DNA of 64,000 nt from Chinchilla lanigera (lineage: Eukaryota; Chordata; Mammalia; Rodentia; Chinchillidae): contig NW_004955417.1 of assembly GCF_000276665.1 (NCBI RefSeq), positions 29,939,295 through 30,003,294 of the forward strand. Reading direction: 5' to 3'. The notes beneath the pieces were generated by a model. The model was not told the DNA's origin and ran no database searches. It saw nothing but the letters and a program-made list of their open reading frames with translations. Shown here piece by piece: positions 53,265-64,000 of this stretch. How positions within the stretch are numbered: position 1 is the first letter of the stretch; every line of letters begins with the position of its first letter. The translations under genes and the position numbers were made by a program.

Positions 53265-56255
53265 ATAGTTTTACTAGATTTGACTAGGTTTGCAATTTTT
53301 TTGTCAAGGTAAAACTAGGATCAAAGATTGAATGCGAAACCATTTCTGATAGATTTTGTAAATTATTGAAATTTTTAGCAGACCTTATTTTCCGAAAATG
53401 GTCACAGCACTGTTTCGGTCCCATAACCTCTGCCCGAATCCTGTGGTACCTTGATGAGGTGACCTGTGCTCTTCCCCTCAGGCTCACGGCCTTCCGCCTT
53501 AGCTGGTGGGCAGATCCCTGGCCAGACGGTCAGGCCCAGTGAAGACCTGCAGGGTGGCTTCTGTCTCACGTCTCTCTGGGAACGTGTGCCTTAGACCTGG
53601 CCCCAGGTTGTGAGGAAGGCCAGCTGCATGTGGAGTTGCAGGAGGTGTGCTTGCTGACGTTGCCCCAGGTCTCAGGCAGCAGCCCGACCCAAATGCTGGC
53701 TGTGGGAACCACTGAGCGGTCAGAGGCCCAGCCCAGGGACAGGAGACTGACCGGAGCTGTCCCTACCAAGCTGTGTCCAGGCCCCAGCCTCCTGAGCAAT
53801 AGGAATGTGCTTCTTTTAAGCCAGCAGGTTTGGAGTATTGGGCAACTCAGTCCAACAAAGATTATCTGCAAATACTTCTGCTTGAGTAACATTTGGTTGT
53901 TTATATTTCACTCGTTTTCGCCTAGATTTTCAAATTTCTGTTATAAAAGTGTTCATAGAACTGCATACTTAAAATTGATTAAATCAACCTTTTATTTTTA
54001 AGCAAAACTTTAAATCTAAACAGATGATTTCCATCTTATTCTCTGCCAAGCCCGCTTACACTTGTGACACTTGGAGATGGATCTGAACTCTTCACCTCCC
54101 TTAACGGGGGTGTGTTTGGTTTATTTGCTCCACTTTTACTTGCTGCTTTTTCCTTCTTTTCATTTTTAAGACATGTATTGATTTAGGGTTTATTTTTCCT
54201 TGATTTTTCTCCATCTTACCACTCTAAACTTAGTTATTACCTTAGCATTTTACAAGGCGTCCTTAGTAATTTAAAAGCCTAAAGATAGCCGATTTGACTT
54301 CATAGCTATTCTAAGAATTCAGGACACTAGAACTGGTTGCCTCTTCTGGATACCAGAGAGAGGTCTTAGAAAGCATTATCTTTTCTGGTGATGATGGGAA
54401 CAGCTTCCACCTTTCTTCATCCCAAACAGCAGGCTCTGCCTGCTTGTACCCTCACACAGCAGAATGGAAATGCGGCCAGTGTGCTGGTGAGAACTACATC
54501 TTTATTCAATTTTATTTAAATTTTAAAATCAACTTGTGGCTAGTAAATTCTATTCTGAACATTGTAAGTACAGATTTTTTTACTTAGTCTTTATGAACAC
54601 AGAAGTTGGTCATTTTAGTGTTTTACTTTCTTCATATTAATTCACATTGAACAGTTAGATCGGCGTTCCTTTTGGAAGTTCAGAACGTTCTAGACTCTTT
54701 CTTCCTTTTGGAATGCACATCAGTAAAAGTCTGCTGGCAGTAAACTCAATTGATATTCTCAGAATTCTGTTTCTGGATGTCCTTGAAAACTGAAGTTCGC
54801 AGCATCACAGTTCCAGGGTACTAGTGATTCCCTCCAGTCCTGAAGACGTTATCCAGGGAGTCTGGGTCACTGAAGCTGCTGCGCAGCTGATGGAGGCCGA
54901 ATCTTCCTCACTGAGATGCTCGGGCTTTTCTGGCTGCCTCTTGATGCTATTTTCCTTGTGGACTTTCCTTTGCACGATCTGTTAGCTGCACGTTGCGCAT
55001 CCTCTGCCTCTGGATTTATCTCTCAGGAGTGTCGGGCGATTCTCAGCCTTTCTGATACTGTGTCTTCCTCTTCTGTTTCACGTTTCAGGATGACTAGTAG
55101 ATGTCAGTCTGACCTCGTCATTTTTCTCACCTTCAGTGGCTCTGAGATCTACTGTCTCCTCTTTGTTTCCAGTGTTGTTCCCTGCTCACGATTGGCCTGG
55201 CTCTGCTGTTCAGTGTATCCACTGAGCTTTCAGCTACAAAGAGAAACTTTTACTCCTAGATCTTTGCTTTGGTCTTTTAAATCATCAATCTGCCTGAGCA
55301 TGTTTAATGTACCTTATTGATTGTTACATATTTTTAAATTTCTGTAGACGTCGCATGATGCGGTCATCTTCTCTTTCCATGGGCTGATGCCAGTGTCTCT
55401 AGTTTTTGGCAGTCTAATTTGTTTCCTGCTTGTGGTGATTCTCAATCATGGTGACCTATTTGATTTATTGTTAGGGATTAAAAATCCACTTCGAGGAGCT
55501 CATTTTAATTACCGGTATTTTCTGATGACTCTAAGAGCCCAGCCTGGTGCGGCTTTCCAGCACGTGGGACTGGATTGCTCCTGCTGCAGCCAAAAGCTCC
55601 CAGGTCTAGGGTCCCGCTTGGCTTCCTGGGGGCCCTGCCTGGACATGGGGCACCCTGACTGTGTGGAAGGCCGCGGAGGTCCCAGCTCACAGCTGGCTCT
55701 GCAGTGGGGAGCCTGACTTGTGTGCCTGCTGATGGCACAGCCTTTTTTAGTCTTCCTCTACTTTCTCATTTCCTCTTCTCAGCTCCCCACACGTCTTTCC
55801 TTTGTTTTCACCTATGGAGATTTGCTACGTTTTTGAGCCCGGTTCTGCTCTTGAGAACAGCTCCTTGTGGTCGCTAGGACTGTAGGGGCCGCTGGGAGCC
55901 TCAGCCCGGCCCATCGCGGCCGGTTTGGGGGGCGGGTCAGCGCAGCCTCCCCGGAGCTATGGCAGCCTCAGAACACAAAGTACTTCCTACAGAGCCACCG
56001 CATGGCAACCGAGCAGATTCAGTTTATCCTCCCCGTGTGCCAGACAGTTTTGAGTTCATGAAAATTCAGTTATGTTATCAGATAATTAAACTAGTTTAAT
56101 ACAATATGGACAAAAATACTAAATTATATTTGCGAAGGACATGTAGGTTTCACATTGATGAACTCCTTGGAAAAATCGTTCTGAGGCAGACTTGTAGATG
56201 TGTGCTTTTCTTTCCAAATTCATCCTCCTGGCCCACACTACAGGAAAACAGCATC
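53265..56255. other. Mostly non-genic, probable ancient LINE debris
   Basis: 53250-53400 may be a further L1 ORF2 piece (TTTTTTTGTCAAGGTAAAACTAGG resembles the reverse of the RT region). 54900-55320 resembles ancient L1/HAL1 sequence in composition and a few blocks, but I could not align it with confidence. No exon was found. At 56240 a good acceptor (CAGATGCTGTTTTCCTGTAG, minus strand) is followed by an open frame that has no donor. Confidence 0.35.
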
Positions 56256-56261
56256 TGGAAT

Positions 56262-56495
56262 GAATACTGAAGTTGGGGTCAGCAAACCCAGACTGTAATC
56301 TCAGCTTAGACGCTAAGCATGCGATTTTCAACAGTGTAATTAACTTCTACGGGCCTGTATTTCCTCATTTGTATAATGGAGATAATTTCTATTTCACAAT
56401 TATTGTAAGGATTAAATCAGCCAAACAAGATAATAATATGTGTGCATTTACCCAACATGGTGTGCAGCACGTAGTGGACAACGGGATAATATTAA
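56262..56495 (+). repeat. MIR SINE, nearly complete
   Basis: Order of MIR blocks on the plus strand: 'GGGTCAGCAAACCCAGACTGTAATCTCAGCTTAGACGC', 'CTTCTACGGGCCTGTATTTCCTCATTTGTATAATGGAGATAAT', 'TATTGTAAGGATTAAATCAGCC', then 'TGTGCAGCACGTAGTGGACAACGGGATAATATTA' for the cctggcacatagtaagcgctcaataaa part. Confidence 0.75.
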
Positions 56496-57044
56496 TTTTT
56501 CTTTCTTCCTTATGACGTCTTCAAGTTAATGCAACTAATTGTATGATGTACAAGAATATATCTTGAATATTTTATTGATATTCGTTCACTTCTGGGACAA
56601 CCTGTAGTCTTATCTCTGAATTGAGAGTTAATTTTAATAAAGAGTGCAAACTGTTACTCCTCCTTGTACAAATTAAGCTACTTCCAAGATAAGGGAAGTT
56701 AGGTCTGATTGTAGTTAAGAATGTGAGCAATGCTTGTGTAACTTTGGCGAGTCGGCATCTGGAATTGATCTCTAGGCCCCTGATTAACAGGACCGGAGTG
56801 ATGAATCCCAGATGTTCAGACACGGCTGCGTCTCCCCGGCTCACTGGATCAGGAGGTTGCACGGAAGGAGGGCAAACATTTGGAAGAACCAGGCGTCAAA
56901 ATGCCTGAGGTTCAGCTGTGGGGAGGGCCCTCTCTCCAAGCGAACCTCCCGATGAAGTCTGTTGTGTGTTGTTAAAGCAGAGGTCTAATCTGAGGGAGTC
57001 TTAATACCGTGCCTTCACAGGTCCACCCACATGTGTCCCTGCAG

Positions 57045-57170
57045 AAATACACTTGCAAATGTGTAGTATGTGTAAGGTCCTGTGGTTAGAAATACACAGT
57101 CCCTGCCCTTGAGGCCCTGGTTTAGAGGGAGACAGGGCTGGGGACAGTCCCTACAATCAGTCCTAAATGC
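57045..57170 (-). repeat. L2 LINE remnant
   Basis: 'TAGTATGTGTAAGGTCCTGTGGTTAGAAATACACAGTCCCTGCCCTTGAGGCCCTGG...GGGAGACAGGG' follows the reverse L2 3' order (ctatgtgccaggcactgtgctagg ... cggtccctgccctcaaggagctt...gggagaca). Confidence 0.5.
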
Positions 57171-57174
57171 TGCC

Positions 57175-57915
57175 TGAGGGCTGCGGAAAGTAAGCAGGTC
57201 TTCCAGGGAAGACACGGCTTCCCAGAGACTCAGGCTCAAGACGTCCCCTCCTTCCCCTCCACTGCCTGCGGCTGTACTGTTGCGACCCAGCCCTGGGGTG
57301 ACTGGACATGTCGTAAAGCTGTGTTTAAAGCAGCAGTTTCTGCAACTGTAAAACTGGAGCATTTTGACAATCTAATCCAGTGCCTCATGGTAAAATCTTG
57401 ATGATTCATCACACGGCCTTTCCATCGTTCTGTATGGCTTCTGGAAAAACACTAAATATTTCAGTCGTTCTTTCCCACAAGTCGTGCTGTCCGGAGAAGG
57501 AATGCATTTGCTTCCTGCTGCCTCTCTCTTGCTCTCAGGCAGGCCTTTTGCTGTGGGCAGAAGAAGAAAGCAGAAATCCTCTGAGTTCACCGCTACTTAC
57601 AAGTGTGGGGTACACTTTTCTGTGACATACTTTACTTCTCATAAAATCTCCATTTCTTCTTCCAAGGAAATTAGTTCTGAGTGAAAATAAGCAAAATATG
57701 TATCTGAAGGAGAAGAACCCAAATGCCCCATTGACAGGGGTTGTAAAAATATATTGACATCACACACTTTAAAAGGTAAAAGAGAGCAGCAAGGCGTACA
57801 ACAGTAACCTGACGGCCAGGATTTCAAGCTTGGCCTGGTCTTCCACACAGGTTCTCAGGCTGAAATGTGCTTCTGCCCCTGGTGTATCTGTGTGGGTCGC
57901 GCTTCCTGCTTTGGC
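57175..57915. other. Non-genic stretch
   Basis: A strong minus-strand acceptor (TTTCTTCTTCTGCCCACAG, exon side starting at about 57557) opens into a readable frame, but no acceptable donor follows, so no exon is called. No repeats recognised. Confidence 0.35.
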
Positions 57916-57933
57916 TTTCTCTCTTGGCATTTG

Positions 57934-58086
57934 TTATTTATTTATTTATTTATTTGGTCTTTTTGAGACAGGGTCTCACTGTGCAGTTCAGGCTGGCCTT
58001 GAACTCACTTTGTAGCCCAGGCCTCACACTTGCAATGATTCTCCTGCCTCAGCTTCCCAAGTGCTGAGATTGCAGGTGTGCGATTA
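57934..58086 (-). mobile_element. B1 SINE with (TTTA)n tail
   Basis: Minus-strand B1: plus strand shows (TTTA)n at 57934-57955, TTTTTGAGACAGGGTCTCACTGTGCAG, CACTTTGTAGCCCAGG, CTCCTGCCTCAGCTTCCCAAGTGCTGAGATTGCAGGTGTG. A piece of about 15 bases after GTAGCCCAGG is missing compared with the copy at 51575. CTTGGCATTT occurs on both sides (57923 and 58113), possibly a target duplication, but an extra T/A-rich segment lies inside the right copy. Confidence 0.85.
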
Positions 58087-58089
58087 TTT

Positions 58090-58920
58090 TTTTAATTTTA
58101 TTTATTTTCTCACTTGGCATTTTGTACATGATACCTGCTTTTCTACCACCTGTTGCCCCTAGACTTCCAGTAAGCCCCCGGGGGTCATTTCTTTCACGTT
58201 ATAAGCACACCTGCCCACATCCAGAGAATCCGCCTGTGGGCCCCAGCTGGTCCCTCTGCTGGGACAGTCTCCAGCCCTTTCCAACGATCATCTGCTGCTG
58301 TCCCATAATGCTGAAATCTCAGCTGTTCTGCAGGAGCTCCCTCTCCTTCTAGGGCTGGTGAAATCCACTCACTGCCTGCATTTCTGTCGCCTGCCGGGCA
58401 GCCCACCTCGCTGGGGGATCTCCTCCCGCTCGTGGCCTGAGCTCCTGCCTGCTTTGCTTGTGACTCCTCACAGGGGACCATTCACATTTGCATTCCCGCC
58501 GCGTCTCCAGCTGCTGGGCTTGCTCAGCGCACGCTGGTTGAAAAGGATACTTTCAGCATCTCCGCTGTGGTGGTTCGAGCCCTCTGGATGTCGCGTTGGA
58601 TCTGCTGAGAAGGAGTTTCTTTCCTGAGTTACTCAGGGCCGCACTCTGTGCTGAGGTTCTCTTCTGAGGGTGACTTCCTGCCTTTGGCCTCAGCAGACCT
58701 CCCATCTCCAGAGACCTTTCCTCGCCGGTGCTGCTGGGCAGTTGTCCATGACTTCACCGTCTCTGTCTTCTCTGCAGAAGGCTTCTCTTCATTCACCCAT
58801 GTCGCGAGGAGGACAAGCCCATGCTGCCCCGGCCTAGCAGGCGTGGGGCAGAGGGGCAGATGAGGGGCACACGTCTTCACAGCTTTGGAAGGGCGGGAGG
58901 GGCTTTCTTCCCCCCTCTGG
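58090..58920. other. Non-genic stretch
   Basis: Pyrimidine-rich, with overlapping open frames on both strands. No exon or repeat that I can support. Confidence 0.35.
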
Positions 58921-58924
58921 AGTT

Positions 58925-59465
58925 CCTGGCCTTCTAGGCTGCTGAAATAAACTCACGGCAGACAGACGCACAGGACAGGCAGCACCGAGATTTATTTATG
59001 AGCCCAGGGGCCTCCCAGGAAGGAGCCCCAGCAAGGTCCAGAAGCTGCTATGCTCTTCCTCTGAGGGCACAGGGAGTGGGGACCCTTTGGAGGCAGTTTT
59101 GGAGGGGTTGCAGATCGTGTTAGGGAGGCGGGTGGGACACATTCCTCTGAGCTTTGGGTGCGGTGTGTGGTTCCAGTCTCTCCCTCTGTGCTGTGGGTTG
59201 ATGTTTCCTTCTGAACAAAATTTTAAGATCAAAACAAATTGTGTTCCTCTCTGGAGGATCAGATCTCCATAGAGCATCAAGGACTTCAGACAGAAGCCTT
59301 GTCTGACATTTGCTGATGCCCAAGGACTTTTAGAAACCATCGCTGGGACAGGGGCTGCACTTTGGGGTGGCCCCCGACCCTCCAGTTCACAGGTCAGGCT
59401 GTGACCTTTCGTCTCCCTTTTTCTCGGAGCTTGCATCCTGGTGCCTTTTAGGAACAGATCCATTT
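58925..59465 (-). other. Unidentified unit, possibly an LTR end or a transcript 3' end
   Basis: On the minus strand a 155-codon open frame (59463-58996) contains KFCSEGNINPQHRGRD and LPVPSEEEHSSFWTLLG. It ends within a few bases of an ATAAATAAATCTCGGTGC block (around 58985-59000). A TCTGTCTGCCGTGAG segment follows, and then a further pyrimidine-rich region. AATAAA within an R/U5-like layout would suit a retroviral-type LTR on the minus strand, but I recognise no primer site, TG...CA ends or internal genes. It could equally be a real 3' exon. Confidence 0.25.
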
Positions 59466-59469
59466 TTAC

Positions 59470-60200
59470 TAAGTGAGGGAATGAGAAATAACATCTTAGA
59501 TTCTTAAGAATGCCACTCCTTACATCATCTCATCCTATGAAACCTATCATCAAAGCCCTAGATCACTAGGGGAAAACCCAGCTGAGATTAGTTTGTTATC
59601 CAAGGAAATAAATCATCGATCATAAGATGGGACTGCCACCAGTGCACCTCGGTGACCCCCACACTTGAGGTTTTATCTGACTGCAGGTTAGAAACATTTG
59701 AAAACAAGTCAAGCCTGTGCTGGACATCTGCAGTTTTTCTTGCCTTTATTCCCTAAATAGTACAGCAGAGCAACTACCTCCTTGCCCGCATGTCTCCTGA
59801 GACGCTGTAGGTGGAGATTATGTGAGCTAAAGCGGGGCGCTGTGTGGCGGCCGTGGACAGACGCTGCTCCGTGTATAGGAGGGACGTGAGTCTCTGCAGC
59901 CTGTGGGGTCCCGAGGGATTTGGAACCCTTCACATAGATGCCTAGGCAGGCGACATACATGTCACTCAGGAAGCACTGACGTCTGGCACCCCGGTGCTCT
60001 GACACCCTCTGACACAGAGACTGCCCAGCATTTTCTAGTAACTGAGGGGCCATCCCCATCTTTCAGGGTGTCCTGTGGGCCCTGGTCCACTCTCAGAAGG
60101 TGGGGACACCTGCTCTCACTTTTCAGCAGCAGCAGTGAATCAAACTTGGCCCCTTTTTCAAGGTTGCCTGGGGGTGAAGTCTCAGAAGGGCATGCTCAGT
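59470..60200. other. Non-genic stretch
   Basis: A 116-codon minus-strand frame at 59709-60059 has no recognisable family and no matching splice sites. Nothing else noted. Confidence 0.35.
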
Positions 60201-60206
60201 CCTTAC

Positions 60207-60312
60207 CCTGGAATGAGCGGGAGCATTCTGACTGCAGGGCCTTTGCCCCCTCGCCCCACTGCCGCCGCATGCCCAGCTGGCCCTCCTGCGGCCTGGGCAG
60301 GGTCACCGGGGG
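60207..60312 (-). CDS. Weak candidate coding exon (106 bp), unrecognised
   Basis: Minus strand: the segment ends at a strong donor (CCAGG then GTAAGGA). Its best acceptor is GCACCTGGGCTGCAG, which is only fairly pyrimidine-rich. Entered in phase 0 it reads PPVTLPRPQEGQLGMRRQ then GEGAKALQSECSRSFQ without stop and exits in phase 1. The frame is open some 17 codons further upstream, so the start is uncertain. GC-rich DNA makes open frames cheap. It would lie upstream of the 50732 candidate if they belong to one gene, but their phases do not join directly, so other exons would be needed between them. Confidence 0.22.
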
Positions 60313-60319
60313 CTGCAGC

Positions 60320-61780
60320 CCAGGTGCTGAGTGGGTTTCCTGGGTGCTGCGGTGCTGTCCTTTTTAGCACTCTGTCCCAGCCCAGCCGCAGCCCCGCTGC
60401 AGGCAGGTTGGCCTGGTGTCTGCCCACTGCAGGCTCCTGGCCGGTGCTGCAGTGCTGGGGCGGCTCTCAGGTCTGTAAAAGCCTTCATTGTGCGTCTTTT
60501 CCAGGGCAGTGGAGCCACTCAGTCACAGTCTTTGTCAAGGAAGCAATTTTGGGTGATTGCAAGCTTTTCCCTCCTGGGAGTGGATGAGAGCTTGGTGTTT
60601 CCAGAACACTCCATTCCCAGTCCATCACCACCAGGGCACTGTCCAAGGACCCTAACCTGCCCCTTTTCTATTTTTCTGTTCTTTCCCTCCTTTTAAAGCA
60701 TTTGTCTGGCTGAAGAAATAAGAGGAAAGATTTCCACTTGAATCTGTCAGGACACTCCAAATATAGTGATGTTAGGCAAGATGAGATGTTTGCAAATATA
60801 AAAGCCAAATGGTACCAGAATGTGCCACCCCAGACCTGCCTCTGTGCCAGAGGAATATTTCACTCCGAGTCCATTTAGAGCTAGCAGATTTGGGAAAAGC
60901 TCTAAAGGGAATTTCCATTCTGCTCAGAAAGTCTTTTCAAAGAGAAGTTGGCCGATTTAATGCTGCACAACGGACCTTCCTGAACCAATGAGAACACCGC
61001 GTTCGGCTCATTCTCCCATCCCTTCCTTTGCCCACTGCCTCTGGCCAGGCGCCCCCTTTCCTTAATTTGGCCGAGAAAGTCCACAGGTTCACGTTCTCAC
61101 TGCCTCTTTGGGCATTTGCTGCCCCTGCTCGCCAGCCTGTGTTTTCTCCCGTCTATGGCAGTTTATAGCGTCTCCAGCTAGAGGACCTGAAAAGAGCAGA
61201 GATCATTTTTATCCTCCCCAGCAGGACCATAACATTTGCAGCAGTGTGTAAACACCAAGAGCAGCATTCATGGGCGGGAGGACTCGCGCGTGCCTGTGGG
61301 AACGCAGGCAGTTACAGAGGAACTGGCCTGGGACACAGTGGCAGCAGAGAGAGCCCAGGCGGGGTGTGGCAGTCACCTGGGGTGGGTGACAAAGGGAGCT
61401 GTGATGAGGAGGGAAGGTCACTGCCAGACTCCCTCTACACCCGGACTGGACACATCCATGGCAGGGATTTGACTCCGGCTGGGAGAAGAATTTCATGTGT
61501 GCCCTGCCGCCTGGGTGGAAGTTATTCATGCTCTAGAAGAGAAGTTGGTAAGGGCTTCTGGGGGAAGCCGGAGAAAGGAGAGGAGGAGGGAGGTAGAGGT
61601 AAGGAGGTACAGGGACTGCCGTGACTTGCAGTGGACATGAACAGGGAGCAGTGTGGACTCTGTCTCAGGTCAGGGCTGAGAGTCCTGCTCCAGCCAGGAG
61701 CAGCTGTTTCCCAGCATGTCTTTGGGTGCACCTGGCCTTCCTTCCAGAGTCCGGGCAAACGTAGGCAGCCAGCCAGCCTT
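60320..61780. other. Non-genic stretch
   Basis: 60730-61010 is transposon-free with protein-like short frames on both strands and could be conserved noncoding DNA. 61230-61780 is GC-rich. No exon is called. Confidence 0.35.
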
Positions 61781-61785
61781 TCTGA

Positions 61786-64000
61786 TGGAGGAACACGGAA
61801 AAAAGCAGGAGTAGCTGTTCGGTTTGCAGACAAAGTGAACTTGAAACCAACAATGATCAAAAGAGACAGAGAAGGTCACTATATTCTTGTTGAGGGAAAA
61901 CTGCAAGAGGAGGAGATAGCAATCATAAATATATGTGTACCAAATGTAGGAGCACCCAATTATATCTAGCAAAATTTAACAGACATGAAAAATCAAATAA
62001 GTAATAATGCAATTGTAACAAGAGATTATAACACCCCACTGTCACAAAGAGATAGATCAACTAGACAAAAAATCATCAAAGAAATAACAGAACTAAACCA
62101 AATGTGTGAACAAATGGACTTAGTAGACCTTTACAGAGTATTCCACCCAACAACATTAGCATACACATTCTTCTCAGCTGCACATGGGACATTCTCCAAA
62201 ATAGACCACATACTAACACATAGAACATGCTTAAGTAAGTGCAAAGGAACTGAAAAATCCCAGGCATATTATTGGACCATAGTGCAATGAAACTGGAAAT
62301 AAATGATAAAAGAAATCACAAAAGCTCCATAAACACATGGAAATTAAATAACACCCTCCTGAACAACCAGTGGGTCACAGAGCAAATTAAAGTAGAAATT
62401 AAACACTATTTACAATCAAATGAAAATGCAGATACAAATTACCAGAACCTGTGGGATGCAATAAAAGCAGTCCTCAGAGGGAAATTTATAGCAGTGGATT
62501 CCCACATCAGGAAAACAGAATGAACACAAATAAATAACCTTGTGTTACACCTCAAACTTCTAGAAAAAGAAGAGCAAGTTAATCCCAAAGCCCAAAGAAG
62601 GGAGGAAATTATAAAAATCTGAGTGGAAATTAAAGCAATTGAAACTAAGAAAACCCTACAAAAAATAAATGAATCAAAGAGTTGATTCTTTGAAAAAATA
62701 AATAAAATTGATAAACTCCTAGCCAACCTTATCTAAAAAAGGAAAGAAAAAACTCAAATCCATGCAATAAGGAATGAAAAGGGTGATATCATTATAGATT
62801 CTGTAGAAATTCAGAAGATCATCAATACCTACTTTGAAAATCTTTACTCTCATTAGATGGAAAACACAGAAGAAATGGACAGATTCCTAGGTACATATGG
62901 AGTACCAAAGCTGAATGAAGAAGATATAAAACCTTGAATAACCCAATATCAGCCAATGAAATTGAAAATGTATTAAAAAACTTACCAACAAAAAAAACCC
63001 AGGTTCTGATAGAGTCACAGCTGAATTCTTCAAGAAATTTAGAGAAGACAATACCAGTTCTTTTCAAACTCTTTAAAGAAATAGATTCTTTTTTTTTTTT
63101 TTTTTTTTTTTTTTTGACTTTGCTGGAAATTAAACTCAGGACCTCGCACCTGCCAGACAGGCACTTGTGCCACTGAGCCATATCCCTAGCCCTTCTTTAA
63201 AGAAATAGAAAGAGAAGTAGTTCTCCAAACTCATTCCTGAGGCAAGTATTATCCTGACACCAAAACCAGAAAAAGAACTAACCAAAAAGGAAGAACTACA
63301 GGCTAATCTCTCTAATGAACATAGATGCAAAAATTCTCAATAAAATACTAGCTAATAGAATGCAGCAAATCATCAAGAAGATAAAACACCATGATCAGGT
63401 GGGATTCATAGCAGGAATGCAGGGATGGTTCAATATACACAAATCAATCATTGTAATATATCACACCAACAGAGCTAAAGACAAGAATCACATGACCATC
63501 TCAATAGATGCAGAAAAAGCTTTTGATAAAGTCCAACACTTATGCATGATAAAAACTCTACAGAAAATTGGCATAGATGGACTTTACCTCAATCTGATAA
63601 AAGCCATCTGTGACAAACCAAGAGCCAACATCATACTAAATGGACAAAAACTGAAAGCTTTCACTTTAAAATCAGGAACAAGATGAGGATGTCCATTGTC
63701 ACCACTCCTAGTCAACATAGTCCTGGAGACACTAGCCAGAGCAATTAGACAAGAGAGAGGAAGAAAAGGAATAAAGATCGGAAAGGAAGATGTGAAATTA
63801 TCTTTATTCGCACATGACATGAGACTCTACATAGAAGACCCCAAAAACTCCATCAAAAGACTCCTAGAATTAATCAGCAAATTCAGTAGCATAGCTGGAT
63901 ACAAAGTCAACACTCAAAAATCAATAACATTCCTATACACAAACAAGAAACATTCTGAGAGAGAAACAAGTGAAACCATACCTTTCACAGTAGCATCCAA
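61786..64000 (+). mobile_element. 5'-truncated L1 ORF2 (endonuclease to reverse transcriptase), dead, running off the window
   Basis: Plus strand. The similarity starts inside the ORF2 endonuclease domain (KKAGVAVRFADKVNLKP, IKRDREGHYILV, then NTPLSQRDRSTRQKI and FFSAAHGTFSKIDHIL with the conserved SKIDHI). It passes through the connecting region ([30 protein letters not shown]) into the reverse transcriptase ([52 protein letters not shown]). Normal function: L1 nicks target DNA and copies RNA into it. This copy cannot: stops occur at 61967-61969 and 63684-63686 plus several more. The catalytic FADD motif is FAHD at 63807-63818, and a SINE interrupts it at 63086-63193. Despite this the frame is far better kept than the other L1s here, so it is the youngest L1 in the window. 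Confidence 0.92.
63070..63209 (-). mobile_element. ID-like SINE with 16-bp target duplications, inserted in the L1
   Basis: The SINE body is 63086-63193 on the minus strand. The reverse complement starts GGGCTAGGGATATGGCTCAGTGG (box A part), continues GCACAAGTGCCTGTCTGGCAGGTGCGAGGTCCTGAGTTTAATTTCC (box B part) and ends in a long A-run (T-run on the plus strand). It is flanked by a perfect 16-base direct repeat, TCTTTAAAGAAATAGA, at 63070-63085 and 63194-63209. The intact duplication and the long uninterrupted tail indicate a recent L1-driven insertion, later than the host L1. Confidence 0.95.

Noticed and set aside
56119..56240. Coding exon after the strong acceptor GCTGTTTTCCTGTAG (minus strand)
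   Set aside because: No usable donor before the stop, and the frame reads as low-information sequence beside a MIR.
57372..57557. Coding exon after TTTCTTCTTCTGCCCACAG (minus strand)
   Set aside because: Only very weak donors (TTGTGGGA type) are available, and joining it to the 50732 candidate would create a stop.
62822..63181. 119-codon minus-strand frame near the window end
   Set aside because: Antisense of the L1 ORF2 joined to the ID-like SINE; the lysine run is the SINE A-tail.
63086..63193. tRNA gene on the minus strand
   Set aside because: Box A/B-like parts belong to an ID-type SINE: no cloverleaf 3' half, a long A-tail and target duplications.
1..64000. CRISPR arrays, bacterial operons, prophage or plasmid features
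   Set aside because: SINEs, LINEs, MIR and splice-like signals show this is a mammalian nuclear sequence; direct repeats present are tandem duplications, microsatellites or target duplications.

Overview
This is a stretch of nuclear DNA from a placental mammal, most likely a non-murid rodent. The repeats show this directly: B1 SINEs of the 7SL-derived rodent type, composite B1-dID elements (a B1 monomer fused to an ID-like tRNA-derived tail), free ID-like SINEs, LINE-1, MIR, L2 and MaLR-type LTRs. B1-dID is established knowledge for squirrel-related and beaver-related rodents. I lean towards a castorid or sciuromorph but cannot prove the species. Nothing is bacterial or viral, and no complete gene is visible. 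Most open frames longer than 60 codons are chance frames or lie in repeats.

Layout. 1-3500: unique-looking DNA with one CpG cluster carrying an inverted ETS-site pair near 3.0 kb. 3.5-4.1 kb: a Tc1/mariner-derived element with long inverted arms. 5.4-6.8 kb: L2 and old L1 3' UTR. 9.9-20 kb: three MaLR-like LTR remnants, MIRs and one B1-dID. 21-31 kb: mostly unique, GC-rich in parts, with a B1-dID, an old L1 3' end, a B1 with intact target duplications and a second mariner-derived copy. 30.8-31.7 kb: an unidentified module with internal tandem duplications and the longest open frame of the window (255 codons, minus strand). 32.4-40.7 kb: L2, a hAT-Charlie-like remnant, an AT-rich but CpG-bearing candidate conserved element at 35.3-35.7 kb, an LTR and a 140-bp polypyrimidine tract. 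43.8-48.2 kb: L1 remnants on both strands, a B1-dID and the third mariner-derived copy. 51.6-53.4 kb: B1, L1 remnants and a 184-bp palindromic MITE. 56-61 kb: MIR, L2, B1 and a possible LTR. 61.79 kb to the end: a 5'-truncated, clearly younger but dead L1 ORF2, interrupted by an ID-like SINE with 16-bp target duplications.

Genes. The only hints of a gene are on the minus strand: two exon-like segments (50732-50846 and 48584-48781) with plausible splice sites and matching phases that join into one open frame. Weaker candidates lie at 60207-60312, 37053-37116 and 21044-21272. I do not recognise the product. If real, most of the window is intron of one large minus-strand gene; if not, the window is intergenic.

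The most interesting structural finding is the mariner-derived family. Copies 1 and 3 share an architecture in which a C-terminal transposase remnant is flanked by about 120-bp inverted arms, with an extra copy of the terminal repeat inside. The second copy lacks one arm and carries a CTCF-like motif.
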